From Gordius sp. MW1 (taxonomy: Eukaryota; Nematomorpha; Gordioida; Gordea; Gordiidae): a DNA stretch of 64,000 bases. The stretch's first letter is position 1, and each line of letters begins with the position of its first letter. Positions 34,686-45,364 of the stretch are shown here, in pieces. The stretch spans positions 9,300,001 to 9,364,000 of the forward strand of contig OZ038526.1 of NCBI GenBank assembly GCA_964036665.1. Reading direction: 5' to 3'. The position numbers and the translations under genes were made by a program. The notes below the pieces were generated by a model, which was not told where the DNA came from, did not search any database, and saw nothing but the letters and a program-made list of their open reading frames with translations.

Positions 34686-35853
34686 CAGAGCTGTTAAGGA
34701 GCGCGCACCAGGTGCACGCACCGATTTTGCGGTGCGACGTGCTGGTGCGCGCACCTTTTTAAAACCAAGAGCGAGTGCGGGTGCGCGCACCTTATTCACT
34801 CGGTGCGCGTGCGAAATTGCGCTCCTATTTTGCGCACATTATGAATTTTACAATTAATATATTTGACATTATCTTATATATCGCGCATAGCCTATCTCAC
34901 AAATTAACATTGTAGTGAAACAACATCAAAGATACATTCATGTTCCTGGTGGAGGAGATAACAAGGCGGGAAATTTAATTAACATCGATAGACAATATAA
35001 TTAATTAATATATCCGCCATATTTTATATTATTCGCCTATTTACTTTATCAATTATTGCTTAAAACGTTTTGGTGTATCATAATTAATATTGCAATACAC
35101 GTTGAAGTATAATTAGAAAAACAAAAACAGACAGGTAATTAGGATAAATAATTAACAATATTGTAATATTTCTATTCAGTGTTTTTTGGAAAACTTTTAC
35201 CCGCCGTTACTATCTTGATATTTCATTCCCAACACTTTTAAACTTCTCATCGCTATCGTAAGTTTAATCACATAGTAATTTTGTTATAAAATATATTTTT
35301 AAATATTATTTTCTATGGTTGCTCTTTCATGAAAATACTTTGCTATTTATAATTGAATTGTACATCAAATATTATAAATAAATTATTATAATTTGTCTTG
35401 TTACTAAGCATATTTTTTAAACAATTTTCTTCGTTAAAAAATTATATATAAGATATAACACTCCGATTCCTTCGAGTGCCCCCGTGGAACGCCTCTTCAG
35501 CAAAGCTAAGGCGATTTTAAGCGACAGAAGGGGTGGCCTGACAGATAGTCACCTCGAAATGCTTTTAATGATGAATGTCAATAAAATGCTATTTTAATTG
35601 TTTTTTCTGTATCTTTATTATTTTTATAATTATAATAAATCGGCATAATAAAAGTTTTTAATTGAACATTGTAATATATTTAAAATTTAGATAGAGTGTA
35701 AAAAATTATGGGTGCGAGTGCGCGCACCGGGTTTGCGGTGCGAATGCGCGCACCTCTGTTAAAATTGGTGCGGGTGCGAGTGCTCGCACCGAATTTTCTC
35801 AAAGTGCGGGTGCGAGTGCCGCACCAGTTTTTTAGGTGCGATTAACAGCTTTG
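34686..35853. mobile_element. hAT element nested at the third level
   Basis: It starts CAGAGCTGTTAAGG and ends TTAACAGCTTTG, with GTTTTTAT on both sides (34678-34685 and 35854-35861). GGTGCGCGCACC-type palindromes crowd the ends (34705-34820 and 35715-35840). Unlike its neighbours it retains a transposase C terminus at 35463-35597, so it is an internally deleted derivative of an autonomous copy. Confidence 0.92.
35463..35597 (+). pseudogene. hAT transposase C-terminal dimerisation domain fragment
   Basis: 44 codons read PIPSSAPVERLFSKAKAILS, then RRGGLTD and HLEMLLMMNVN before TAA. SSAPVERLFS is the hallmark of the hAT C-terminal dimerisation domain, which in intact enzymes joins monomers and holds part of the catalytic fold. 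The rest of the transposase is deleted. The frame has no internal stop, so loss may be fairly recent. Confidence 0.88.
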
Positions 35854-36699
35854 GTTTTTATTAAATTAGATTATTAATTGCATGTTTTTAACCTCTAATT
35901 TGTATATCTTGTAGCATTCATTCCTTTTTCAAACGCTAAATTTGACTTTAAAACATTTTTATCCTATTTGCTTTAGATTTTCGTTTACATAATTTAAAAT
36001 TAAAGCTTCGCATATTCTTTTATAAGTAAGTTCAATTACTTAGTTACAAGTTACAATGCACCAAAATTTTGGTGTTTAATTTTATCACAAATTTTACTGG
36101 TTTAATTATTATTAGGACCATATAAATATTTTTGTTTTAATCCAAATATATAAATTAATCAAATCAATGTAAACTCTCTATTGAAAATTGAATATTTTCA
36201 TATAATTTTATTAAAGTATTTCAAATTAATGATAATATTCTAACTTATCTGGTCTTAAATTAATCAAATAGAAATAAATTGTTGATAGTGGAATATTCTC
36301 CTGAAATTTTTAAATTAAATTAATGGTAGTACTATACTGAAATTTGTTAGGTGTATTAACCACAGAAATAATTGATGATTTATTATTTTTACATGATAAT
36401 TATTATTGTTTTTTTAATAAATAAAAAAATGAAATAAAATAAAATTTTGTGAAATTTTTGATGGGGCCGGGCGCGTAGTTCTTTTAAAAAAATTTACGGA
36501 CGGGCCTAAAAAATTTGCCGACGGGCTTGGACGGGCCTTGAAGTTTTGAAAACTGGTACGGGCGGTCCGACCTTCTAAAAACGCCACGTTGCAGATCTCT
36601 ATTCTGAATATTCAAAATTAGCAGATGAAGTGACATATTGATAATGAAAGAACTGTCCATTTCGAGATATCGTTTTTTTACTAGGAAGTAGAGGGCGGA

Positions 36700-38450
36700 T
36701 TGGAAGATGATTATCGCAATTTTTTGAAGCGGAGGACAGAACATTAAATGTCTTTAAAAAATTTCCTGCTTTAAAAGATTTGTTTATCAAGTACTAGCTG
36801 TGCCCGGCCAAGCGTTGCTTTGGCTCAGTCCTTAAGTGGTTAAATAAGTAGAAGCTATTAATAAGACTTATCTAAAATGGGGTCATATATGAAATAATTT
36901 GTAATGTGAAAGGTCCGAATGATTTTATGAACCCACTATTTTTAGTTTATATTTATATAATAAGACAAACCAAATGCAAATTCTGTTTTAGTCATCAAAT
37001 CCGACTAAAATTGAATGTTTTTGAAAAGATTGCTTATTAATGCTGTTACTTATTAGTTATTATACAATAATACTATTATTTTATTTTTCTAGTTTGCTGA
37101 TTTATTTAAAATACAATTTTCTTTAATATAATAAAATAATTAATTGAAGGATGGATAATTATTAAAAATATGCTTCTATGATCGACCACGTGATAATAAT
37201 GACAAAAACTGCATAATTTAAATTTTATTTATTTAATTTAAATAGTCTGTTAAACCCCAATAATTTTACCCGTATACTGTAACATTTTTATTATACTTTT
37301 AAATATCTAATTCGAGAAAACTTCAGCTTTGTATGTATGACGTCATTATTGTATATGCTGCTATAAATAAAACTGGACGAGAAATGTCAGACATTTTTAA
37401 AACAAAAAGGTATTTTAGGAATCTGAAAAAGCTATTTTACCCCTGGCCTATCTGGCATCTACGGCTAAATTTTCGCTCGAATCGGATCTGAAATTTAGCC
37501 CTTTTTTAAAACCAAAAGGCCGAAAAATGTCCGATATTTTTAAAACTAAAAGGAATTTTAGCAATCTGAAAAAGCTATTTTACATCTGGCCGCCCTGAGA
37601 ACCTAGGGGTAAAGTTTCGCGCGAATCGGGCCGGTAGTTTCAGAATTTATTCTCATTTAAATATCTCATTTAATACAAATTAATGATAGATAAATAATGA
37701 CATTTATATATAAATAGCATTTACTCAGAATAATCAACGTTGGACTATTTTATATTACATATAAATTATATATACTTTCATCTTTCTCATTTAAAATATC
37801 TCATTTAATGATAATGAGAAAAATTCATCTTCTTCACCTATATATTTTCTCAAATAATCTATAATTTTATTTATTTCAGGTTAATTCATAAATTTTATGT
37901 TGTCACCGTTAAGAAAAGATGACGTTTAAGAAATTTAATTCATAAATTTTATGTTGTCTTGTCACCGTTAAGAAAAGATGACGTTTAAGAAATTTAATTC
38001 ATAAATTTTATGTTGTCACCGTTAAGAAGAGATTACGTTTTACAAACTACTATAAGTGATACACTTTTACTACAGAACTGTCTGTATATTCAAATTTTCG
38101 ACGAACGCGAGGAGGTGCGTTTGATTGACATTTTATTGAACGTCAAAACGCATAAAACCCAATATCTCGAAAACTAAAAGGAATTTTAGAATTCTGAAAA
38201 AGCTATTTTACCCCTGGCCGCCCTGGGAACCTAGAAGTAAATTTTCGCGCGAATCGGGCCGGTAGTTTCAGAGATTAGCCCTTACATACATATATACAAA
38301 CACTTTACTTTATATATATAGATAATACTCCAATCCCCTCATCTGCCCCTCTGGAGCGGGTTTTTAGTATAGCTAATGCTGTATTAACTGCCAAGCGTTC
38401 CTGCTTATCCGACGGAAAAAAAACTTTCATAAATAAAAAATCTTTATATC
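36700..38450 (+). pseudogene. Split hAT transposase C terminus of the outer element
   Basis: Before the insertion the plus strand reads FKKFPALKDLFIKY (to 36793). After it, from 38327, it reads TPIPSSAPLERVFSIANAVL, TAKRSCLSD and TFINKKSLY. Joined, the order fits the end of BED-finger hAT transposases. Upstream pieces at 36602-36700 show stops and frame changes. The TATG-family element 36794-38321 lies precisely between the two parts. Confidence 0.8.
36794..38321. mobile_element. TATG-family element, reversed copy without long microsatellite
   Basis: It opens CTAGCTGTGCCCGGCCAAGC and closes CACTTTACTTTATATATATAG, the reverse of 31693-33415. Only a short TACATACATATATA stretch is present where the other copy has its kilobase array. 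It also contains three tandem copies of a 54-59 bp unit (37885-38040) including TTATGTTGTCACCGTTAAGA. Confidence 0.65.
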
Positions 38451-38634
38451 GCTCCATTTTATGTATTTATAATTATATTATCGAAATAAAACTATTATTA
38501 TTTATCATGGCTAACATATTGTGTTAAAAACTATAAGACATTTATTTATATTAAATAAAAAAAGAATATATCATAAGATTTTAAACGAAAGTGAACGTGT
38601 AATATAATAGATTAATACATTGTATTTATATAAA

Positions 38635-39870
38635 CTCGGGCGTTCGGCCCTCGTGGGAGGAGGGAAGTGGAGGAGGAGAAGGGAAGGGAAGGGGGGAAGG
38701 GAAGGGGGAACCAAACTCATCTATACTCCGTATAAAAGTAGCATATTTGCTATGCAATTTATGGGCGAGAAAGGTGGAAAGGAGCGAGAATGCTTATAGG
38801 GGGTATTAATGCAAAATGATTAGTTAATTATTTATACAAATGTTCCATCACTTTGGCCAGTGGTGATCTTTTCTAAGGCCGCGTTCGTGATGACGCGCGA
38901 AGCGAAAAAAAGCGAAGTGAATTTTTGTGCTAATTCATCAAACTTCTTATTATTTTTTTAATATCTTATATTCATCGTGAATTTTATCATATATCACGAA
39001 AATAACAATTGTAAATATGAGCCCGCGCGAACAAAAATAATTTTTTAACCATTGTGCAAAAAGGACAAAATGATTTGTATCTTATTTTTTGTTCGCTTTT
39101 TGCCGCGAACGAAAATAATCGTCTGCGGTTTAACTATGAACACCTCATATTTACAATTGTTATTTTCGTGATATATGATAAAATTCACGATGAATATAAG
39201 ATATTAAGAAAAATAATAAAAAGTTTGATAAATTCGCTCAAAACTTCATGCTTTTTTTCGCTTCGCGCGTCATCACGAACGCGAAGTCTTGGTTAGCAGA
39301 CAGCCAAATAACTAGCCTCAAGAAAAAAAATCGATTTTAATCTCACTTTGGCCAATGGTCATTTTTTTCAATGGTCAGTAGCCAGACATGGTCAAAAAGT
39401 CATATTATCATTGGTATTAACAACAACAATATATTAATTTAAAAAAAAATAAAAAAAATTTGCCCTCTCCGGGATTCGAACCTATATCAGTAAAGGCATA
39501 GGCTTTTGTAGGACGGGGGCACAGGGTCCCATATCAGTAGAGGCATAGGCCCTTCTACGGGAGGGCATAGGGTAATTATCAATGTTAACCTAACATACCA
39601 ATTCAAAAACGAGAAAAAAAATTTCGATTCACAATTTGGCAATTGTCATTTTTTTCATTGGTCAGTAGCCAGCGGACGGTCAAAAAATCATATTATCAAT
39701 AGTATTAACAAGAACAAATTATTACATTTTTAATTTAATTTAAAAAAAAATTTGTCCTCTCCGGGTATTGAACCAGCAAGTCAGAAAGTTGAAAGACGGA
39801 GTCAGAACGTTGGAGGACAAACGGACGGACGGACAACAAAAAGCGAGCCCATAAATTGCATAGCAATTAA
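38635..39870. mobile_element. Helitron-like composite element with a palindromic insert
   Basis: It runs from the terminal hairpin CTCGGGCGTTCGGCCCTCG (38635-38653) to CATAAATTGCATAGCAATTAA (to 39870). It has the subterminal motif near 38752, tRNA-like B boxes, the CCAATGG hairpin module and GGACGGAC repeats near the right end. Orientation is opposite to 29911-30978. It lies inside the outer hAT element. Confidence 0.6.
38878..39287. mobile_element. Palindromic MITE
   Basis: Arms of about 145 bp (38880-39020 and 39140-39287) are inverted copies, with tips near GCGTTCGTGATGACGCG. They share TTATCATATATCACGAAAAT and its reverse. A short GC-richer centre separates them. Target duplication is not clear. 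It lies inside the Helitron-like element. Confidence 0.6.
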
Positions 39871-40097
39871 TACGTTTAAGTTCGTTGTTCCTAGTGCACA
39901 ATACATGTGATTGTTATCCTATGTTTTAAGTTTATCATATTTGCATAATAAAGCTTCAGCGTATTTCAGAGTAGTTAATAATAACAGAAAGCGTTCCTTT
40001 TTTTGAAAATGAACGTGAACGTGAACGCGTTCGATTTTTGTCAATGAACGTTGAACGCGTTCGATTTTTTAAAAATGTTTACAGCACTATTAATTTA

Positions 40098-41729
40098 TAA
40101 TAGTAATTGATAGAACTAGCAGAATGAAGCAATCAAGCAAAACTGTCCCCTCCTTCTAATGCTTTCTCGCTTTTTAGAAAAACAATCAATCGCAACTTCA
40201 ATTGCAAAATTTAATTTTAAATCTTTTTTGACCGATTTTAATTAAGGAAGATTAATGGACTTTACTTATTTAACGCTCTGTTTAAAATAATATATTATAA
40301 TCGTAGTATTTTAAACAAATTGCAATATAATCAAATGTATCTTTTATAAATAAAAACTAAAAGTGTTAAGCAGGATAGGTAATGGTTTATTTAATTCAGA
40401 ACGTAAAGATACATACATTTGAGTAGGAACGACTACGATACGTACACGGGAAAGCAGCTGACTATATAAACATAACTCCGGGAAGAGCATGGAAATAATA
40501 CAAATGTATATACTTAAATCGAAATTACTAAAAGACCCGTAACCTCACAGCCTTTTATACCCGCCCCCCCCAAAAAAAACGAGTTAAACTATTTAAATTC
40601 GTAATTAACTTACAAAAGCAACTTTAGCAAATGTACTATAATTCAGTATAAACGCCAATAGATCATAACGTTGTTTTGTGCTAAATACATCCTTATAAAT
40701 AAGGACTAATAGAGTTTGAAGTTATGTTTTTGTTGTGAAGATATCCATTCTCCTCGCCTTCCCCGTCTCATCCCCTATTATGATTTATGCCTTTATGTCG
40801 ATGCCGCTTGCAAGCACCAAAGGGAACACAAATGGATTTTTAAAATTTCTAATATTTGGGTTTGAATCAACTGTTATTAAATAATTTGTTCATATCTCAT
40901 AATTAAAATGAAAATAAAATATAATTATTAAAATGAGCCTTTTTTCGATAGAAGTTTATTTCCAAATAATTTAGTTAATTTGAACTGTAGCCCACTTATC
41001 TGGAAAAAAGAAATTCTTCATAAGCTACGAATTACCTAACAAATTATATTTATTATAATTTAGGCTTTCAATTGACTCAAAACCTGCAATTGAGAAAACT
41101 AAATGGTTATAAATCATATTTAGTAGTGTTAAGTATCTATTTAAGCATTTTTTCATACTTATTTAAATTTTAAAGTTGGAAACCTAACTGATCGTAATTT
41201 TAGTATTTAAGTTTCCAAAGATAGCTTATTTGTTTATCTATTTTTAGTTTCATTATAGAATTTTTTTAATTAATAATTTCATGCTTTAACATACTTTTTA
41301 TTCTAATTTTAAATATAAGCCATAATAATAGTACGCTGTCTTAGAAGCGTGTATCAAGATTCACAATTGTTTAACAAGTATTAATAACAACGTTGGAAAT
41401 AATATTTTGACAGTTTTTAGGGGTAAAATAATTGAAACAGGCAATTTTGTTTATTTAATATGCTAGCTATTTCCAAAATAAAATTCAACTTTTGCAACAA
41501 ATTAAAGTTATTATTGACTTTTTTATTAGTTTAAAACAAGTTTTAGAATTTTAAAACAATATTTAAAAGCATTCTAAAAGTTGTATATTAATGAATTGAC
41601 TTTATAAACTTCTCTAGAATATCATATCACTTTAACATGACTAAAGTTTTTGAGAGTTGTAATTAACAGGCATAAGTGCAATTTTAATGATATTAAGTAC
41701 ATAACAACCAAATTATAAAATTCATTGAA
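40098..41729. other. Unique AT-rich DNA upstream of the 379-codon frame
   Basis: No repeat or coding frame is recognised. It may hold the promoter or earlier exons of the gene that follows; no motif is strong enough to call. Confidence 0.4.
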
Positions 41730-42869
41730 ATGACAGGAAGTACAACCTTCTACCAAAAACAAGATGAGATCATCTATAGTAGTAAGGAAACGTCAAAAGC
41801 TGAAGGCGATAACAATGAGTTTTGTCTTATTCTGCCAAATTCGATTCATACAGACAAAGAAATCTGCTCTCTTAAACAAAACGGTGAAAGTGTAATCACA
41901 TTATCAAGGAGCAATAGTCAGCCTTGTATAAAAAATGAAATACAAACAAAAATCACTCCTGAAATATTAATTCCTAGTATATCCCTTTCAACTTCAGATG
42001 CATCAACGACAGGAGAGAACGATTTTGAGAATGTCAAATTACTAAAATCACCAGCCAATAAGTTTAGTGCTAAAATTCATTCCCAGAATGATATCAAAGA
42101 TACGATAGAGATACCATCCGTTTTAGATCATAATATAATCCAGCAGCCTAATACGCGGGCTAAATTCAGTTTTAGAGATATCGAATTTAGTTTGTCTCAA
42201 GATTTCTCCGAAGCCTTTGGAACAACGCTACTCAATTATCGTTTCAAAGATGACAAGTTCGATCAAGGGAAATTGCTCATTTTAGATTCTTTGAGGATGC
42301 CCGCTCGTAGTGTACCGAATCGAAGATGGTTACCCAAAGAAAAAAGATCTCAAATTAGTTTCAACGTCCGCAAACGCAGACAGCTAAGGAATAGAGTCAG
42401 CGGAGTAGGCCTAAGCAAAAAACAACCTCGCGGTTCATGGGCTTCTTATGAAGCTAAGAATATGCTCACATTTTACAAACCTAAAAATCCTGAAATTAAA
42501 AAGCCGATTAGGCATTACCATAGGATTCCGGCCTTGTTTTATACTAAAACACAAGCTTTATTTGCCTTTTTCCGGGCCATATTAGTGGCCTTGTTAAGTT
42601 TTCCTATATGTATGGTATTTGAAATGATTCGATGGGCACATGAGATTATTATAGTTATGGTCAAAGTGTTGATCTTGGCTAAGTTAATAATCAAAAGATT
42701 CGCTGAGGCTGGCCAAAGCAGGGTTCTTAAACAATTCCTCAAAAACATCCTTATGTTCATTCACATTTTGTTGTTATTATATATGACATTTTTATTAGTT
42801 TATTTTATGACAGACATATATAGTAGTTCAACACCTAATTCAATTTGTTCGCACAAATCTTTGCATTAA
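41730..42869 (+). CDS. Uncharacterised 379-aa protein, probable membrane protein
   Basis: This is a single uninterrupted frame, far longer than chance in DNA this AT-rich, and free of repeat sequence. ATG at 41730 follows an in-frame TAA at 41694 and has a fair context (GAAATGA). Residues 1-190 are polar, with many Ser, Thr, Asn and acidic residues and no signal peptide. Residues 198-235 are very basic (RRWLPKEKR, RKRRQLRNR). The C-terminal third has three hydrophobic stretches, about 278-300, 304-321 and 338-360, separated by short basic linkers, then a 19-residue tail. I recognise no family. It could be a tail-anchored or multi-pass protein with a large cytosolic N terminus. It may also be the main exon of a spliced gene. 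Confidence 0.65.
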   Translation: MTGSTTFYQKQDEIIYSSKETSKAEGDNNEFCLILPNSIHTDKEICSLKQNGESVITLSRSNSQPCIKNEIQTKITPEILIPSISLSTSDASTTGENDFENVKLLKSPANKFSAKIHSQNDIKDTIEIPSVLDHNIIQQPNTRAKFSFRDIEFSLSQDFSEAFGTTLLNYRFKDDKFDQGKLLILDSLRMPARSVPNRRWLPKEKRSQISFNVRKRRQLRNRVSGVGLSKKQPRGSWASYEAKNMLTFYKPKNPEIKKPIRHYHRIPALFYTKTQALFAFFRAILVALLSFPICMVFEMIRWAHEIIIVMVKVLILAKLIIKRFAEAGQSRVLKQFLKNILMFIHILLLLYMTFLLVYFMTDIYSSSTPNSICSHKSLH

Positions 42870-42918
42870 TGCTCTCACCATTTAACCCTTAGATTTTGTC
42901 CTTTTATGTTTTCGGTCT

Positions 42919-42924
42919 AATAAA
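42919..42924 (+). promoter_or_regulatory. Polyadenylation signal candidate
   Basis: AATAAA lies 49 bases after the stop of the 379-codon frame, in the right orientation and distance for a short 3' UTR. A second AATAAA follows near 43010. Confidence 0.5.
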
Positions 42925-45360
42925 ATATTACTGCTTCTCAATAGTGAATTATCGAGACTATTAAATTGTGCATGCGTTGCGTATAAAATTTTTACTGATA
43001 ATATATTCAATAAAACAGATTTTAGCATCCTATATTAGTTTATGCAAAAAAATAAAACACTGATCTTCTACTATTATTTAACCTTGTTAATTATTAACCA
43101 CACAATACTTATAATCCTAAAAGTAATATAAGTATGATTAATAATATATTGGAACGGCCTAATCAAGCACTATTTCGTGTTGTTCAGAAGAAAGCAGAAA
43201 GGGTTATAGATAAATTTTATTATCTCCAAATTAATATTATAAATAATTAATTACAGAGTATGGCTCAAAGAACACCAAAATTATTGCCCCATAGTTATAG
43301 CTTTTTTTGTTTGGAATCTCTCCAATGCCTTTTATGATACATTATCTCTGTCAATATAATAGTGTCGTTCCAACATTTAAACTTTTCCTTTATGCGACAA
43401 AAAGGAGCCCTTTTAATATAAATATATATGCTAATTGATAAATCAATACAATTCATAATTCCTCTTAAAATATTGATCTACGAAATAAATAAGGATGGCA
43501 TTAGTGGCTCCATCTGGAAACCAGAACTAAGCTCCAACCGCTATGTGGACATTTTTGGCAGCAAAATAGTCGTTATAAACCTGAAATTTGTAAAAATATT
43601 GGATGGGCGGAAATTTGCAACGATGTTTAATGTTTATTTTATATTGATTTAAATGATAAATTAGTACATTTAAAATTTTAGTCACTAATATATATTATCC
43701 GCGTTAATGCTTAATTCATCTATAGCAATAATGTCCTTCATAGACTGCATTTTTTATTTTATAATGACGTTTTGTAACTCACTTCAGTGCTTTAGCTTAG
43801 CTTGAAAGCTTTAAGAGCGGCGATAGATGCAGAAAAGGTAAACGTGTGTTTATTGGAAAAGCGATTAACCTACAGCCCACACCTAACTATTTAGCTTTTA
43901 TACTAAATTTTTTGTTGCTTAAATAACGACTGGTGCATATTAAATCCCGACTTGGATACTAATAATTTACAATTCTGTAATTTATAGTATCAATTAACAG
44001 TTTATCTGAAATATTTTTTCCTTTCAGCTATTCGTGTTGACTACTAAATTACAGATATTATTTACAATTTTTATATGAAATAACTATACCATATTTTATT
44101 ATATATTCACGTGTTTTAAATGACGAATTTTGTTAGATACATTATATAACTCCCTCCTTGGCTTAATTGTAATGTTTAATTTCAACTTCCCTCATATTTA
44201 AAATAAATGGTCAAAAGGCTAAAATTTTATAAATCACAATGATTCTCAGATTATCCCATTTATGTTTTGTAACTCATAATAAGTCATAAGACTAACAATT
44301 GCAAGAAATAGTCTCTTAAGACCAATTAAAACCTTTTTTTGTTAGGTAATTTATTACTTTATAATTATTCTTTCAAGGTATTTTGTTGTAACATAAATTC
44401 TACATTCGTTCCATTGCCTAGATTCACGATTTATTGGCATACTAGCCAATACACTTTCTTTCTAGGGCCAATATCGTATTTATAGGAATTAGGCATGACA
44501 TAAGATTATACGTTTAACGTGATTCTAAAATTTGATATTACTTACTATATTCATGGTCTATAACGAATTTTATCTTTGAAACCCTACGACTTGTGCTCGT
44601 CTCAATTAAATACACAGGATTACTACTTTGACGATTGGCAACAAAAAAAAATTTCATTAGAAAATTTGACACAATTTCAAGGTGAGTGGGTACCACCAGT
44701 CGTATAGCTTAGTCACAAATATTGAGTCTACGTTTTTTGACATCAAATAGTGCTCAACACTTGTGTAACTTGAGCAATTTTAAGTATCTTCATAATACTG
44801 TGTTAACGGCACCAGATTTGGTGAATATACAAATTGATTAATTAAATTGAAACTTTATTGCACGTGTGTAAAATATATTATAAGATATATTAAATTTAAT
44901 ACAAAAGGAGTAGTAGGTTCTCATTTATATCCGGTGAATTGGATAACAAATTAACTATGTAGTGTATTTATGTCTTTGTTAAAAGATGTGTTGATTGGAA
45001 GAAAGACAATAAATTGCATGGCATGAAATTTAAACACTTTTTGTGTCACTAAAAACAAATATTTTGCTGGAATTTATATCGCTCAAAGTAATTAAGTATC
45101 ATCAAAATATTTAATTTTGGACAACTCCAAAATATATTTTAAAATCATTTATAAATTTGGAATATATAATGAAGCCTGGTAATATAGCTATTCAAAGTTC
45201 CACTGACGAAATGTATCTTTTTGGTACCAATTTACAATTATTACTGGTCATAATTTTTTTTTAAACAAATTCGAAATTAACTTCTAAATTAGTTTCTTTT
45301 AAATTCAATCTTATAAATTTAAAAAACTATTTTTGTTTGAAAAATATTAAAAGATAAATA
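42925..45360. other. Unique AT-rich DNA, no gene recognised
   Basis: A 74-codon frame at 43428-43652 and a short coding-like run near 43810-43890 are unsupported. I see no transposon ends or satellite units. Confidence 0.4.
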
Positions 45361-45364
45361 ATAA

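Larger units (their letters stand above)
34435..36601. mobile_element. hAT element nested in the outer hAT
   Basis: The tips are TAGAGATCTGCACGGAC and GTTGCAGATCTCTA, with TTCTGAAT duplicated exactly on both flanks (34427-34434 and 36602-36609). GACGGGCC/GGCCCG arrays lie at 34440-34620 and 36465-36595. It belongs to the family of 18577-19731. Its core was split by 34686-35853. Confidence 0.9.
34098..40089. mobile_element. Outer hAT element with GAACGCGTTC arrays, 6 kb
   Basis: The left tip TAGTCTTGTGAATGAACGCG and right tip ending TTTACAGCACTA frame palindromic GAACGCGTTC repeats (34108-34190 and 39985-40065) found nowhere else in the window. The flanks GTAATTTA (34090-34097) and TTAATTTA (40090-40097) agree at seven of eight positions. 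It carries the end of a hAT transposase gene (36700-36793 and 38322-38450). Later insertions inside it are 34435-36601, 36794-38321 and 38635-39870. Confidence 0.75.

Noticed and set aside
34642..34857. 71-codon frame with repeated GARTF-like words
   Set aside because: It translates the GGTGCGCGCACC subterminal array of a hAT element.
39054..39296. 80-codon plus-strand frame
   Set aside because: It lies in one arm of the palindromic MITE and its mirror is in the other arm.
43800..43900. Short frame AALRAAIDAEK-like, followed by CLLEK, resembling a flavoprotein dinucleotide-binding turn
   Set aside because: It is under 30 codons, has a TAG just upstream and no second motif nearby. Chance similarity is more likely.
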